From CAZGAQ01 sp964523405 (GTDB lineage: Bacteria > Planctomycetota > Phycisphaerae > UBA1845 > Fen-1342): DNA of 64,000 nt. The notes under the pieces are model-generated. The model had not been told where the DNA came from. It worked only from the letters and a program-made list of their open reading frames with translations, and ran no database searches. The position numbers and the translations under genes are program-made. The stretch lies in assembly GCA_964523405.1 (NCBI GenBank), contig CAZGAQ010000008.1, forward strand, positions 1-64,000, given 5' to 3'. This document shows positions 17,229 to 24,712 of this stretch, piece after piece (the first letter of the stretch is position 1; every line of letters begins with the position of its first letter).

Positions 17229-18491
17229 GTGGCCCTCATCGAGATTCGTAATCTGACGAAGCTGTATCGCATGGGCGATGCAGTCGTCCGCGCGCTGGAC
17301 GGGGTGGACCTATCCATCCAGCGCGGCGAGTTCATCGCGATCACCGGCGCGTCCGGCAGCGGCAAGAGCACCATGATGCACCTGCTGGGATGCCTCGACC
17401 GTCCGACGGCCGGCAGTTACCTGCTCGACGGGCGCGACGTCAGCGAGCTTGCCGACGCCGACCTGGCCGCGATCCGCAACAAGAAGATCGGCTTCGTGTT
17501 CCAGACCTTCAACCTGATCAACCGCACGACCGCGGCGGAGAACGTCGGCGTGCCGCTGTTCTACGCGCGCCAGACGAATACGAAAGTGCCCTCGCTGCGC
17601 GCCCTGGAGCGGGTCGGCCTGTCACACCGTGCCGGGCACCTGCCCAACGAGATGTCCGGCGGCGAGCGGCAGCGCGTCGCCATCGCGCGCGCGATCGTGA
17701 ATGATCCGGTGCTGGTGCTGGCCGACGAGCCGACCGGGAATCTCGATTCGCGCACCGGCGAGCAGATCATGGAGATCTTTCACGCCCTCAACGAACAGGG
17801 CGTGACCATCGTCATTGTGACGCACGAGCCGGACATCGCCGAGCAGGCCAAGCGCATCGTACACATGCGCGATGGAAAGATCGTGTCAGATCGTGTGACG
17901 GCTGACATCCTGGCGGAGGAGCAGCGGCCCCGCGTGGCGACGCGCGTCATCACCGAAGCGGCCCAGCGATCCGCGGAGGTGAGCAGCGCGAGTGCCACGG
18001 CCACGGCCACGCTGTTGCGCCCGGCGGCCCCCGTGCCGGCGGCGGCGGCGTTGGGGCATCGCGCGGCGTCGGACCTGCCCCTCGATATGCCCGCGCGGCT
18101 GGTCAGTGGCGCGACCGCCGGCTTGGTCTGCAGTCTCAGCGCGGTGCTGTGCTGGGTGTTGATCGTTGGGATTTCGGTGTTGCTGAGCCGGATGTATCCG
18201 GAACTGAGCAAGCCCACCGGCGGACCGCCGAAGATGCCGCCTGCAGGGGTCATGGTTGGCGGTGTGGCCATGCTCATCCTGGTGCCGGCCGGGCTGACGT
18301 TGGCCATTCTCGGCGTGGTGTTCAGTGTGCGGGCGCGGCGGCGCATGCGGACCGAAATCGGCAACTGGCTCGGACGCAAGCGCTCGCTGGCGGGGCTGAT
18401 CGTCGGCTGGACCGCACTCGTAGTGCCGGTGGGCTGGATTGTCATAAGTGTAGTGATGGGAATCATTAAGCTCAAATCGGGCGCCGGTTAG
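17229..18491 (+). CDS. MacB/LolD-type ABC ATPase with C-terminal membrane extension
   Basis: 420 residues, GTG start. Residues 1-225 are a complete ABC domain: Walker A GASGSGKST (40-48), Q-loop VFQTFN, signature MSGGERQR (142-149), Walker B VLVLADEPTGNLD (161-173) and H-loop VTHEP. The sequence is closest to lipoprotein- and macrolide-type exporters. Residues ~226-290 are an Ala/Pro-rich linker. The C-terminal ~130 residues contain three hydrophobic segments (LVCSLSAVLCWVLIVGIS; VMVGGVAMLILVPAGLTLAILGV; LIVGWTALVVPVGWIVIS) resembling DUF4190-type membrane modules, not the four-helix MacB permease with its large periplasmic loop. The fusion may anchor the ATPase near the adaptor; the true permease must be encoded elsewhere. 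Confidence 0.88.
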   Translation: MALIEIRNLTKLYRMGDAVVRALDGVDLSIQRGEFIAITGASGSGKSTMMHLLGCLDRPTAGSYLLDGRDVSELADADLAAIRNKKIGFVFQTFNLINRTTAAENVGVPLFYARQTNTKVPSLRALERVGLSHRAGHLPNEMSGGERQRVAIARAIVNDPVLVLADEPTGNLDSRTGEQIMEIFHALNEQGVTIVIVTHEPDIAEQAKRIVHMRDGKIVSDRVTADILAEEQRPRVATRVITEAAQRSAEVSSASATATATLLRPAAPVPAAAALGHRAASDLPLDMPARLVSGATAGLVCSLSAVLCWVLIVGISVLLSRMYPELSKPTGGPPKMPPAGVMVGGVAMLILVPAGLTLAILGVVFSVRARRRMRTEIGNWLGRKRSLAGLIVGWTALVVPVGWIVISVVMGIIKLKSGAG

Positions 18492-18530
18492 CGGGCGGCG
18501 CAGGCCGGGCCTGCAATCACAAGGGGGCCG

Positions 18531-18559
18531 TTGCGGACGTTCCGACCGCCGCCTATACT
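18531..18559 (+). promoter_or_regulatory. Predicted sigma70-type promoter of rpsO
   Basis: TTGCGG (18531-18536) and TATACT (18554-18559) are separated by exactly 17 bases, 87 bases before the rpsO ATG. It is the clearest promoter in the window and separates rpsO from the ABC genes upstream. Confidence 0.65.
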
Positions 18560-18646
18560 GTCACAAAGTTTGGTTTTTGCAGGCTGCTTTGGCGCCGTTC
18601 TAGCCCGGACGGTGGCTGGGGCATGCCCAAGTGAAAGGAACAGGGC

Positions 18647-18916
18647 ATGACGTTGTCGCTCGAGAAGAAGACGGAAATCGTCCAGGCGCACCGACGCCAC
18701 GACGGGGACACGGGGTCCGCCGAAGTGCAGATCGCGATTCTGACCTCGCGCATCACGCAGTTGACGGAGCACCTGAAGACTCACAAGAAGGACCACTCCT
18801 CCCGGCGCGGCCTCCTGCGAATGGTGGGCAAGCGCTCCGGGCTGCTGAAGTTCTTGTCCCACAACGATCGTGAGCGCTATCTCGCCACGATCGCGAAGCT
18901 TGGGCTGCGCAAGTAG
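18647..18916 (+). CDS. rpsO: 30S ribosomal protein S15
   Basis: 89 residues, exactly the usual length. It contains the S15 signature (TGSAEVQIAILTSRITQLTEHL), the basic HKKDHSSRRGLLRMVGKR loop that contacts 16S rRNA helix 22, and the C-terminal RERYLATIAKLGLRK. RBS AAAGGAA (18631-18637) precedes the ATG. As in many bacteria it is followed by pnp, here 245 bases away. S15 often represses its own mRNA through a leader fold; the 5' untranslated region of ~80 bases is long enough for one, but I cannot verify a structure. Confidence 0.97.
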   Translation: MTLSLEKKTEIVQAHRRHDGDTGSAEVQIAILTSRITQLTEHLKTHKKDHSSRRGLLRMVGKRSGLLKFLSHNDRERYLATIAKLGLRK

Positions 18917-19161
18917 CACCCGGCGCAGCCAATCGTTGTTCGCTCGCCTCGGCGACCGCGAGTCGCGCGCGGTGAGTTGTCGTTTTTTACCGACGAAATG
19001 AGCGCGGGTGGGGTGGACGGAAGTAAGGGAATGGCCGCGCCGTAGAGCGCGGGACCGCACCGGCGGGCACCGCTGAAGTCGTGGTGGCCGCGAACGCAGA
19101 TGCGGAGTAGCGAAGGACGAGTCGGTTGGCAGGCAGAGAAGAGAAAAGCGAGACTGCGAAA

Positions 19162-21276
19162 ATGACGTTAAAGGTTGAACGCGCCGTCGGCGGCAATGTG
19201 CTCTCGATCGAAATCGGCAAGGTGGCCCGGCAGGCGGCCGGCTCCGCGATTGTCCGCTACGGCGATACGGTGGTGCTGGGCACGGTGGTGACGGCCGGCC
19301 CGCGCCCGGGGACGGACTTCTTCCCCCTGACCGTGGATTACCGCGAGAAAATGTCCGCCGCCGGCAAGTTCCCCGGCGGCTTTTTTAAGCGCGAGGGGCG
19401 CCCCACGCTCAAGGAAGTGCTCACCAGCCGGCTGATCGACCGGCCGATGCGCCCGCTCTTCCCGGATGGCTTCATGAACGAAGTCCAGGTCCAGATCATG
19501 GTCCTGGCCACCGACCTGCAGAACGACCCCGACGTGATCGGCCTGGTTTCCGCCGCGGCAGCGCTGGCAGTCTCGCCGGTTCCGTTCCACGGCCCGTTCG
19601 CGGGTGTGCGCGTCGGGCGCGTGGACGGCAAGTACGTCATCAACCCGACCGTGGCGCAGCTCGAATACTCCGATCTCGATCTCGTTGTCGCCGGCCACAT
19701 GGATGCGGTCACGATGATTGAGCTCGGCGCTCGCGAGCTCTCCGAGAAGGAGATCGCGGACGGCGTCGAGTTCGGGCACGAGCACGGCGTCAAACCGATC
19801 TGCGAAATGCTGAAGGCGCTCGAAGAACGCGCCGGCCAGTCCAAGGAATGGACGCCGCCGGAGAAGGACACCGCGTTTCTCGATGCACTGACCGCCCGGG
19901 TGGTCCCGCAGATGCGGGCCGCCAAGAAGATCCAGGGCAAGCAGGAGCGCAACGACGCGGTCAAAGCGGTTTACGAGAGCGCCGTGGCCGAGTACTGCCC
20001 GGAAGGCGTCGAGAAGCCGGCGCACAAGCCCGAGGAAGTCAAGGCCGCCATCAGTGCCATCGAAGAGCGGCTCGTGCGCGAAATGATCATGAACGAGAAC
20101 ATCCGTCCCGACGGGCGGAAGCTCGACGAGCTGCGGCAGATCAGTTGCGAAGTCGGCTGGCTGCCGCGCGTCCACGGTTCGTCGCTGTTCAGCCGCGGCG
20201 AGACGCAGGCGATGGTCACGTGCACGCTGGGTACGTCGCGTGACGAGCAGGTCATCGACGATTTGCTGGAGGAATACAGCAAGAAGTTCATGCTGCACTA
20301 CAACTTCCCGCCATTCTCGGTGGGTGAAGTGCGGCGGATCGGCTCGCCGGGGCGGCGTGAAATCGGTCACGGGGCGCTCGCCGAGCGCAGTCTCGAGGCG
20401 ATGCTGCCCGGGCCAGAAGAGTTCCCGTACACGATCCGCCTCGTCAGCGACATCCTGGAGTCGAACGGCTCGAGCTCGATGGCCTCGGTGTGCGGCGGGA
20501 CGCTGGCGCTGATGGACGCGGGCGTGCCGATCAAGGCCCCCGTGGCCGGCATTTCGATCGGCATGGTGCTGGAGGATGACGGGCGGTACAAGCTGCTGAC
20601 CGACATCATCGGCGAGGAAGATCACTTCGGCGACATGGACTTCAAGGTCTCCGGCACGCGGAAGGGCATCACGGGTGTGCAGCTCGACATCAAGTCTAAG
20701 GGCTTGCCGTTTAAGGCGATGCGCGAAGCGCTGAAGATGGCGACCAAGACGCGCATGCAGATCCTCGACATCATGGAGCAGACGATCGCAGCGCCGCGCC
20801 CGCAGATCAGCGAGTACGCGCCGCGCCTGCTGACCCTGAAGATCAACCCCGAGAAGATCGGCAAGCTGATCGGCCCGGGCGGCAAGTGCATCAAGGCGAT
20901 CCAGGCCGAAACCGGGGCCCAGATCGACATCGAAGACGACGGCACGGTCTTCATTTCGTGTGCGGAGGCGGCCGGTGCGGAGCGCGCCCGCGACCTGGTC
21001 CAGCGGATCACCGAAGACGTGCAAGTCGGCCGCGTGTACGAAGGTAAAGTCATTAGCACAAAAGACTTCGGTGCTTTCATCGAGATTCAGGAAGGCCAGG
21101 ACGGCCTGTGCCACATCAGTGAACTCGACGAAAACTACGTCAAGAACGTGAATGACGTGGTCAAGATCGGGGACATGGTGAAGGTTAAAGTGATTGCAAT
21201 CGATGAGCAGGGCCGAGTAAAATTGTCCCGGAAGGCAGCAATGAAGGCGGCGGCCGGAGACACCAAGAAGTCCTGA
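19162..21276 (+). CDS. pnp: Polyribonucleotide nucleotidyltransferase (PNPase)
   Basis: 3'-5' phosphorolytic exoribonuclease of the degradosome. 704 residues from the ATG at 19162; a TTG at 19126 would add 12 residues without homology. Two RNase PH domains are visible: the first with SIEIGKVARQAAGSAIVRYG and FFKREGRPTLKE, the second with MNENIRPDGRKLDELR and GRREIGHGALAERSL. Between them is an all-alpha linker. The catalytic face includes DMDFKVSGTRKGITGVQLDIK. A KH domain (KIGKLIGPGGKCIKAIQAET) and an S1 domain (GRVYEGKVISTKDFGAFIEI) complete the standard architecture. The rpsO-pnp leader often carries an RNase III hairpin for autoregulation; the 18917-19161 gap is GC-rich but I did not identify a convincing one. 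Confidence 0.97.
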   Translation: MTLKVERAVGGNVLSIEIGKVARQAAGSAIVRYGDTVVLGTVVTAGPRPGTDFFPLTVDYREKMSAAGKFPGGFFKREGRPTLKEVLTSRLIDRPMRPLFPDGFMNEVQVQIMVLATDLQNDPDVIGLVSAAAALAVSPVPFHGPFAGVRVGRVDGKYVINPTVAQLEYSDLDLVVAGHMDAVTMIELGARELSEKEIADGVEFGHEHGVKPICEMLKALEERAGQSKEWTPPEKDTAFLDALTARVVPQMRAAKKIQGKQERNDAVKAVYESAVAEYCPEGVEKPAHKPEEVKAAISAIEERLVREMIMNENIRPDGRKLDELRQISCEVGWLPRVHGSSLFSRGETQAMVTCTLGTSRDEQVIDDLLEEYSKKFMLHYNFPPFSVGEVRRIGSPGRREIGHGALAERSLEAMLPGPEEFPYTIRLVSDILESNGSSSMASVCGGTLALMDAGVPIKAPVAGISIGMVLEDDGRYKLLTDIIGEEDHFGDMDFKVSGTRKGITGVQLDIKSKGLPFKAMREALKMATKTRMQILDIMEQTIAAPRPQISEYAPRLLTLKINPEKIGKLIGPGGKCIKAIQAETGAQIDIEDDGTVFISCAEAAGAERARDLVQRITEDVQVGRVYEGKVISTKDFGAFIEIQEGQDGLCHISELDENYVKNVNDVVKIGDMVKVKVIAIDEQGRVKLSRKAAMKAAAGDTKKS

Positions 21277-21490
21277 TCTACCGCTCGCGCCGCTAGTTGA
21301 TAGTCTGGTTCGCAGTGCCGGTTCGGTACCTGCGCAGTCGGCGACACCAACACATCTTGGCCGGCTGCGCGGGGCGTTCAGGCCGGACTAGTGGGCTTCG
21401 GCCGCCCGGCACGGGTCGCTCGCACCGCACGCGGGCATCTGTACGTGAGTCGTCACGGTCACGTCTCGGCGACTCCCGGAGGTTGTGGAC

Positions 21491-21730
21491 ATGACGGGCG
21501 GAAACGTGAAGTGGTTTGACACGAAGAAGGGGTACGGCTTTATCCTCGGGCCGAAAGGCGAGGACGTTTTCGTCCACTACTCAAGTATCGAAGGGCAAGG
21601 CTTCCGGTCACTGCGGGAAGGAGAGCCCGTCGAGTACGAGCTTGTCCAGACCGAGAAAGGTCTGGCCGCGGCGCACGTGCGTGCCCGGGCGGCAGCTGAG
21701 GCTGCGCCCGCCCAGCAAGTCGCCCAGTAG
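21491..21730 (+). CDS. Cold-shock (CspA-type) nucleic-acid-binding protein
   Basis: 79 residues. A single cold-shock domain with both RNA-binding motifs, RNP1 KKGYGFIL and RNP2 DVFVHYSSI, opening with GNVKWFDTKKG as in CspA. Tyr replaces one usual Phe in each motif. The C-terminal ~17 residues are an Ala-rich extension. The ATG at 21491 lies eight bases after GGAGG (21478-21482), so it is preferred to the in-frame GTG at 21485. It is presumably an RNA chaperone and is probably transcribed alone. Confidence 0.93.
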   Translation: MTGGNVKWFDTKKGYGFILGPKGEDVFVHYSSIEGQGFRSLREGEPVEYELVQTEKGLAAAHVRARAAAEAAPAQQVAQ

Positions 21731-21903
21731 CACGGGTGGGGCAAAGCGGACCGGTCGCGCTGCGGGGCCAGTGTGTGTATGCCCAGTTGCTGGGGGAGCT
21801 GGAGTGGTGGTTCCCGCGCGGTATTCATGATAGGCTACGGGGGCTGGGGCCCGCGCCGGCGCAGCGTGGGCCGAATCCCCGTAGTGACCAGGCGGAGTAG
21901 CAC

Positions 21904-23565
21904 GTGGCCACGCTGTTGGTATTGCAGGGCCCGGACAAGGGACGCACATTGCGGACCGATGACGAGGTCGTGCTCATCGGGCGCGGCAGCAGCCAGATAC
22001 CGCTCACGGATCAGACCATCAGTCGCCGACACGCGGAACTCAAGCATATTGACGGGGGCTGGCTACTGAGCGATCTGCACAGCGCGAATGGCACGTACGT
22101 CAATGGCGTGCGCCTGACGCGTGCGGTGAAGCTCAAGCACGGCGACCAGATCCGGGTGGGGAGCACGCTTCTCGTATACAGTGGCGATGAAACGGTACAG
22201 CAATTCTCCGGCGCCAGCATTCCGCACGACCTGATTACGCTCGACGCCAGCAGCGTCTCCGTCGATGCGTCGGTTGTTGCGAGCGTGCCGTCCAGCGAGG
22301 ACAGCATCGTCCTGGCCGCCCCCGAAACGGCCTACGCCGTCAAGGCCTGGAACGTGATGCGCGCGCTCACCGACGTCATCGGCAGCCTGTTGCCGCCGGA
22401 GCAGATGCTCGCGCGTGTCTTGGACATCATCTTCCAGGAAGTCGAGGTTGACCGCGGTGTGATTTTCGTGCGCGATGAGGCGACGGGTGAGCTGCTGCCT
22501 GAGGTCGTGCGCTTGCGCAGCCGCTCTCGTGACGACGAAGATGCCCCGACCATCATCCCGTCGCGGACGATCATCAATCTGGTCGTCAACTCACGCGAGG
22601 GCATCCTCAGCTCGAATGCCATTGCGGACAAGCGCTTCCAGAGCGGCAAGAGTGTGCAGAATCTCGGCCTGCGCTCGGTGATCTGCGCCCCGGTCGTGGC
22701 CCGCGAGCGCATCCTCGGCGTTATTCACCTGGATTGCCCGATCACGCGGCACACGTACAACGAGTACGAGCTGCGCCTCATCACGGCCATCGGCTACCAG
22801 AGTGGTCTGGCGATCGAGAACGCCCGCCTGGTCCAGCAGCACTTGCAGCAGGAGCGTCTCGCGGCCGCCGGCGAGACCGTCGCCTACCTGTCGCACTACA
22901 TCAAGAATCTGCTGCAGGGCATGCGCAGTGGGGCCGACGTGCTGCAGATGGGGCTGGATCGGCGCGACCTGACCACCGCTGCGCAGGGCTGGCACATCGT
23001 CGAGCGGAACCTCGATCGCTCCTACAACCTCATGATGAACATGCTCGCGTTCAGCAAGCAGCGCGAGCCGCGGCTGGAACCGCTGCAGCTCAACCGCATC
23101 GTCGAAGACGTGATGGAGCTGGTGCAGAAGCAGGCGGATGACCGGCAGGTGGTGCTGCTGAGCGATCTGGACGAACATGTGCCCGCGGTTCCGCTCGATT
23201 ACGACGGCATCCATCAGGTGGCTCTGAATATCGTCACCAACGCGATTGACGCCGTGCCCCAGGGCACCGGCATGATCAACGTGCGGACGCGCTACGAGCC
23301 CGCCGAGCACCGCGTCGTGCTGACCGTGAAGGACAATGGTCCGGGCGTGCCGCCGGAGCAGCGGGCCCGCGTCTTCGAGCCGTTCCATTCCTCCAAAGGG
23401 CAGGGCGGCACCGGGCTGGGGCTGGCGGTAGCTCGCAAGATCGTCCGCGAGCTGGGCGGCGAGATCGAACTGCTCTCCCCCCCGGACGGCGGGGCGGAAT
23501 TCCGCGTTCTGCTGTCTACGATTCAGCAGACCCCCAAGGCGGACACGCAGGGTCCGGCGCAGTGA
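21904..23565 (+). CDS. FHA-GAF sensor histidine kinase
   Basis: 553 residues, GTG start after GGAG (21893-21896). An FHA domain (~5-95) has the phosphothreonine-reading residues (LIGRGSS, ISRRHAEL, SANGTYVNG). A GAF domain spans ~150-310. The dimerisation helix carries His331 in VAYLSHYIKNLLQGMRSG, and the HATPase domain has N-box NIVTNAIDAV (443-452), G1 DNGPGVPP and G2 GTGLGLAVARKIV. No membrane segment is present, so it is cytoplasmic. The FHA-GAF-kinase order implies a phospho-Thr input from a Ser/Thr kinase, abundant in planctomycetes. No response regulator is adjacent. Confidence 0.9.
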   Translation: MATLLVLQGPDKGRTLRTDDEVVLIGRGSSQIPLTDQTISRRHAELKHIDGGWLLSDLHSANGTYVNGVRLTRAVKLKHGDQIRVGSTLLVYSGDETVQQFSGASIPHDLITLDASSVSVDASVVASVPSSEDSIVLAAPETAYAVKAWNVMRALTDVIGSLLPPEQMLARVLDIIFQEVEVDRGVIFVRDEATGELLPEVVRLRSRSRDDEDAPTIIPSRTIINLVVNSREGILSSNAIADKRFQSGKSVQNLGLRSVICAPVVARERILGVIHLDCPITRHTYNEYELRLITAIGYQSGLAIENARLVQQHLQQERLAAAGETVAYLSHYIKNLLQGMRSGADVLQMGLDRRDLTTAAQGWHIVERNLDRSYNLMMNMLAFSKQREPRLEPLQLNRIVEDVMELVQKQADDRQVVLLSDLDEHVPAVPLDYDGIHQVALNIVTNAIDAVPQGTGMINVRTRYEPAEHRVVLTVKDNGPGVPPEQRARVFEPFHSSKGQGGTGLGLAVARKIVRELGGEIELLSPPDGGAEFRVLLSTIQQTPKADTQGPAQ

Positions 23566-23598
23566 GGCGCCGCCCACCAGGCAGACCGAGGTACGCCA

Positions 23599-24147
23599 AT
23601 GATCACACGCACTGAAGTCACCCGGATTCAGACGCGGGCACGCCAGTTACTGCAGCAGGCAGGCATCGTCATCACACCCCAGGAAGCCGCCAATATCGAG
23701 GTCGCCGAGTTCGGCTTGGGCGAAATTGAGCGCACCGGCCTCGAGCTGATCACCTACGTGAACACCGATCGCTATTGCGCCAAGGAGCTGATGCTCTTCC
23801 CGCGCCAGACCTGTCCGGAGCACCGCCATCCGTCCGTGGCCGGCGGCCCCGGCAAGATGGAGACCTTCCGCTGCCGCTGGGGCCAGGCGATCCTGTGCGT
23901 GCCCGGGGCCCCGGCCGCCCCGCGTCAAGCCCACGTGCCGGCCGGCAGTGAGGCGTACTACACCGTTTTTCACGAGATCGTGCTGCGTCCGGGTGAGCAG
24001 TACACCATTCCGCCGAACACCCTGCACTGGTTCCAGGCGGGCGCGGAAGGCGCGGTCGTCTCCGAGTTCAGCAGCACCAGCCGCGATGAGTCGGACGTTT
24101 TTACCGACCCGCGCATCAAACGCATTCCGGAAATCGTTGAGGGCTGA
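23599..24147 (+). CDS. D-lyxose/D-mannose isomerase-like cupin protein
   Basis: 182 residues. It resembles the cupin-type D-lyxose ketol-isomerases (E. coli z5688/B. subtilis YdaE type), which interconvert D-lyxose and D-xylulose and often D-mannose and D-fructose. Metal ligands are His75 and His77 in CPEHRHP, Glu88 in KMETF and His143 in PPNTLHWFQAG. The conserved FHEIVLRPGEQYTIPP strand and ELMLFPRQTCPEH are present. It follows the histidine kinase by 33 bases and may be co-transcribed with it, although the functions do not obviously match. Substrate choice among the aldoses is inference. Confidence 0.85.
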   Translation: MITRTEVTRIQTRARQLLQQAGIVITPQEAANIEVAEFGLGEIERTGLELITYVNTDRYCAKELMLFPRQTCPEHRHPSVAGGPGKMETFRCRWGQAILCVPGAPAAPRQAHVPAGSEAYYTVFHEIVLRPGEQYTIPPNTLHWFQAGAEGAVVSEFSSTSRDESDVFTDPRIKRIPEIVEG

Positions 24148-24179
24148 AGTGTCCCGGCGGGGGGCCGATCGATTGGTGA

Positions 24180-24575
24180 CTAGACCAGGGAGCGGATGCG
24201 CTGGGCCTTGTCCACGATGGACGTGATGCGCAGGCCGAAGTTCTCACCGACTTTCACGCACGTGCCCTGCCCGATCGGCCGGTTGTTGATCAGCAGCTCC
24301 AGCGGGTGCTCGACGGACTTCTCGAATTCAATGATGGAGCCGACGGACAGATTGCGTACCGTGGCAATCGGCATGATCCGTTGCGCAAGTTGCACAATCA
24401 CCGGGACGCGCACGCGCAGGACGCGAGCCAGGGCCGGATCGTTCGGCAGCGGGTGCGGACGCGGTGGGGGCGGCGGAGGCGGTGGGGGATCCTGGGCGGC
24501 CGTGTTGGCCTCGGCCACCAGATCAGAAGCCTCTGCCAGGAGGGCATCAATCTCAGCTTGATCGACGATCGACAT
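24180..24575 (-). CDS. fliN: Flagellar motor switch protein FliN-type (SpoA domain)
   Basis: 131 residues. The C-terminal SpoA/surface-presentation-of-antigens domain (~50-131) has the expected pattern: VRVPVIVQLAQRIMPIATV, LSVGSIIEFEKSVEHPLELL, NRPIGQGTCVKVGENFGLRI. The N-terminus begins MSIVDQAEIDALLAEAS, the FliN/FliY-type CheC-like or export-binding motif, then a run of nine prolines. It converges with the isomerase gene. No other flagellar or type III gene is nearby, so it is either a detached motor gene or part of a scattered set. Type III secretion SctQ homologues share this domain but are usually longer. Confidence 0.85.
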   Translation of the reverse strand: MSIVDQAEIDALLAEASDLVAEANTAAQDPPPPPPPPPRPHPLPNDPALARVLRVRVPVIVQLAQRIMPIATVRNLSVGSIIEFEKSVEHPLELLINNRPIGQGTCVKVGENFGLRITSIVDKAQRIRSLV

Positions 24576-24712
24576 CGGGTCTCATCGCGACGCCTTCCTG
24601 GGGCGTCCTCTCAGAGCATCGGACGGTTTCGCGGACCGGTAAACTTATGCAGCGTCCGTTCCGGCCGGTTTCTCTGCCCGGCCGGCGGGAGCGGGTGCCC
24701 GCGTTTGCGGCG

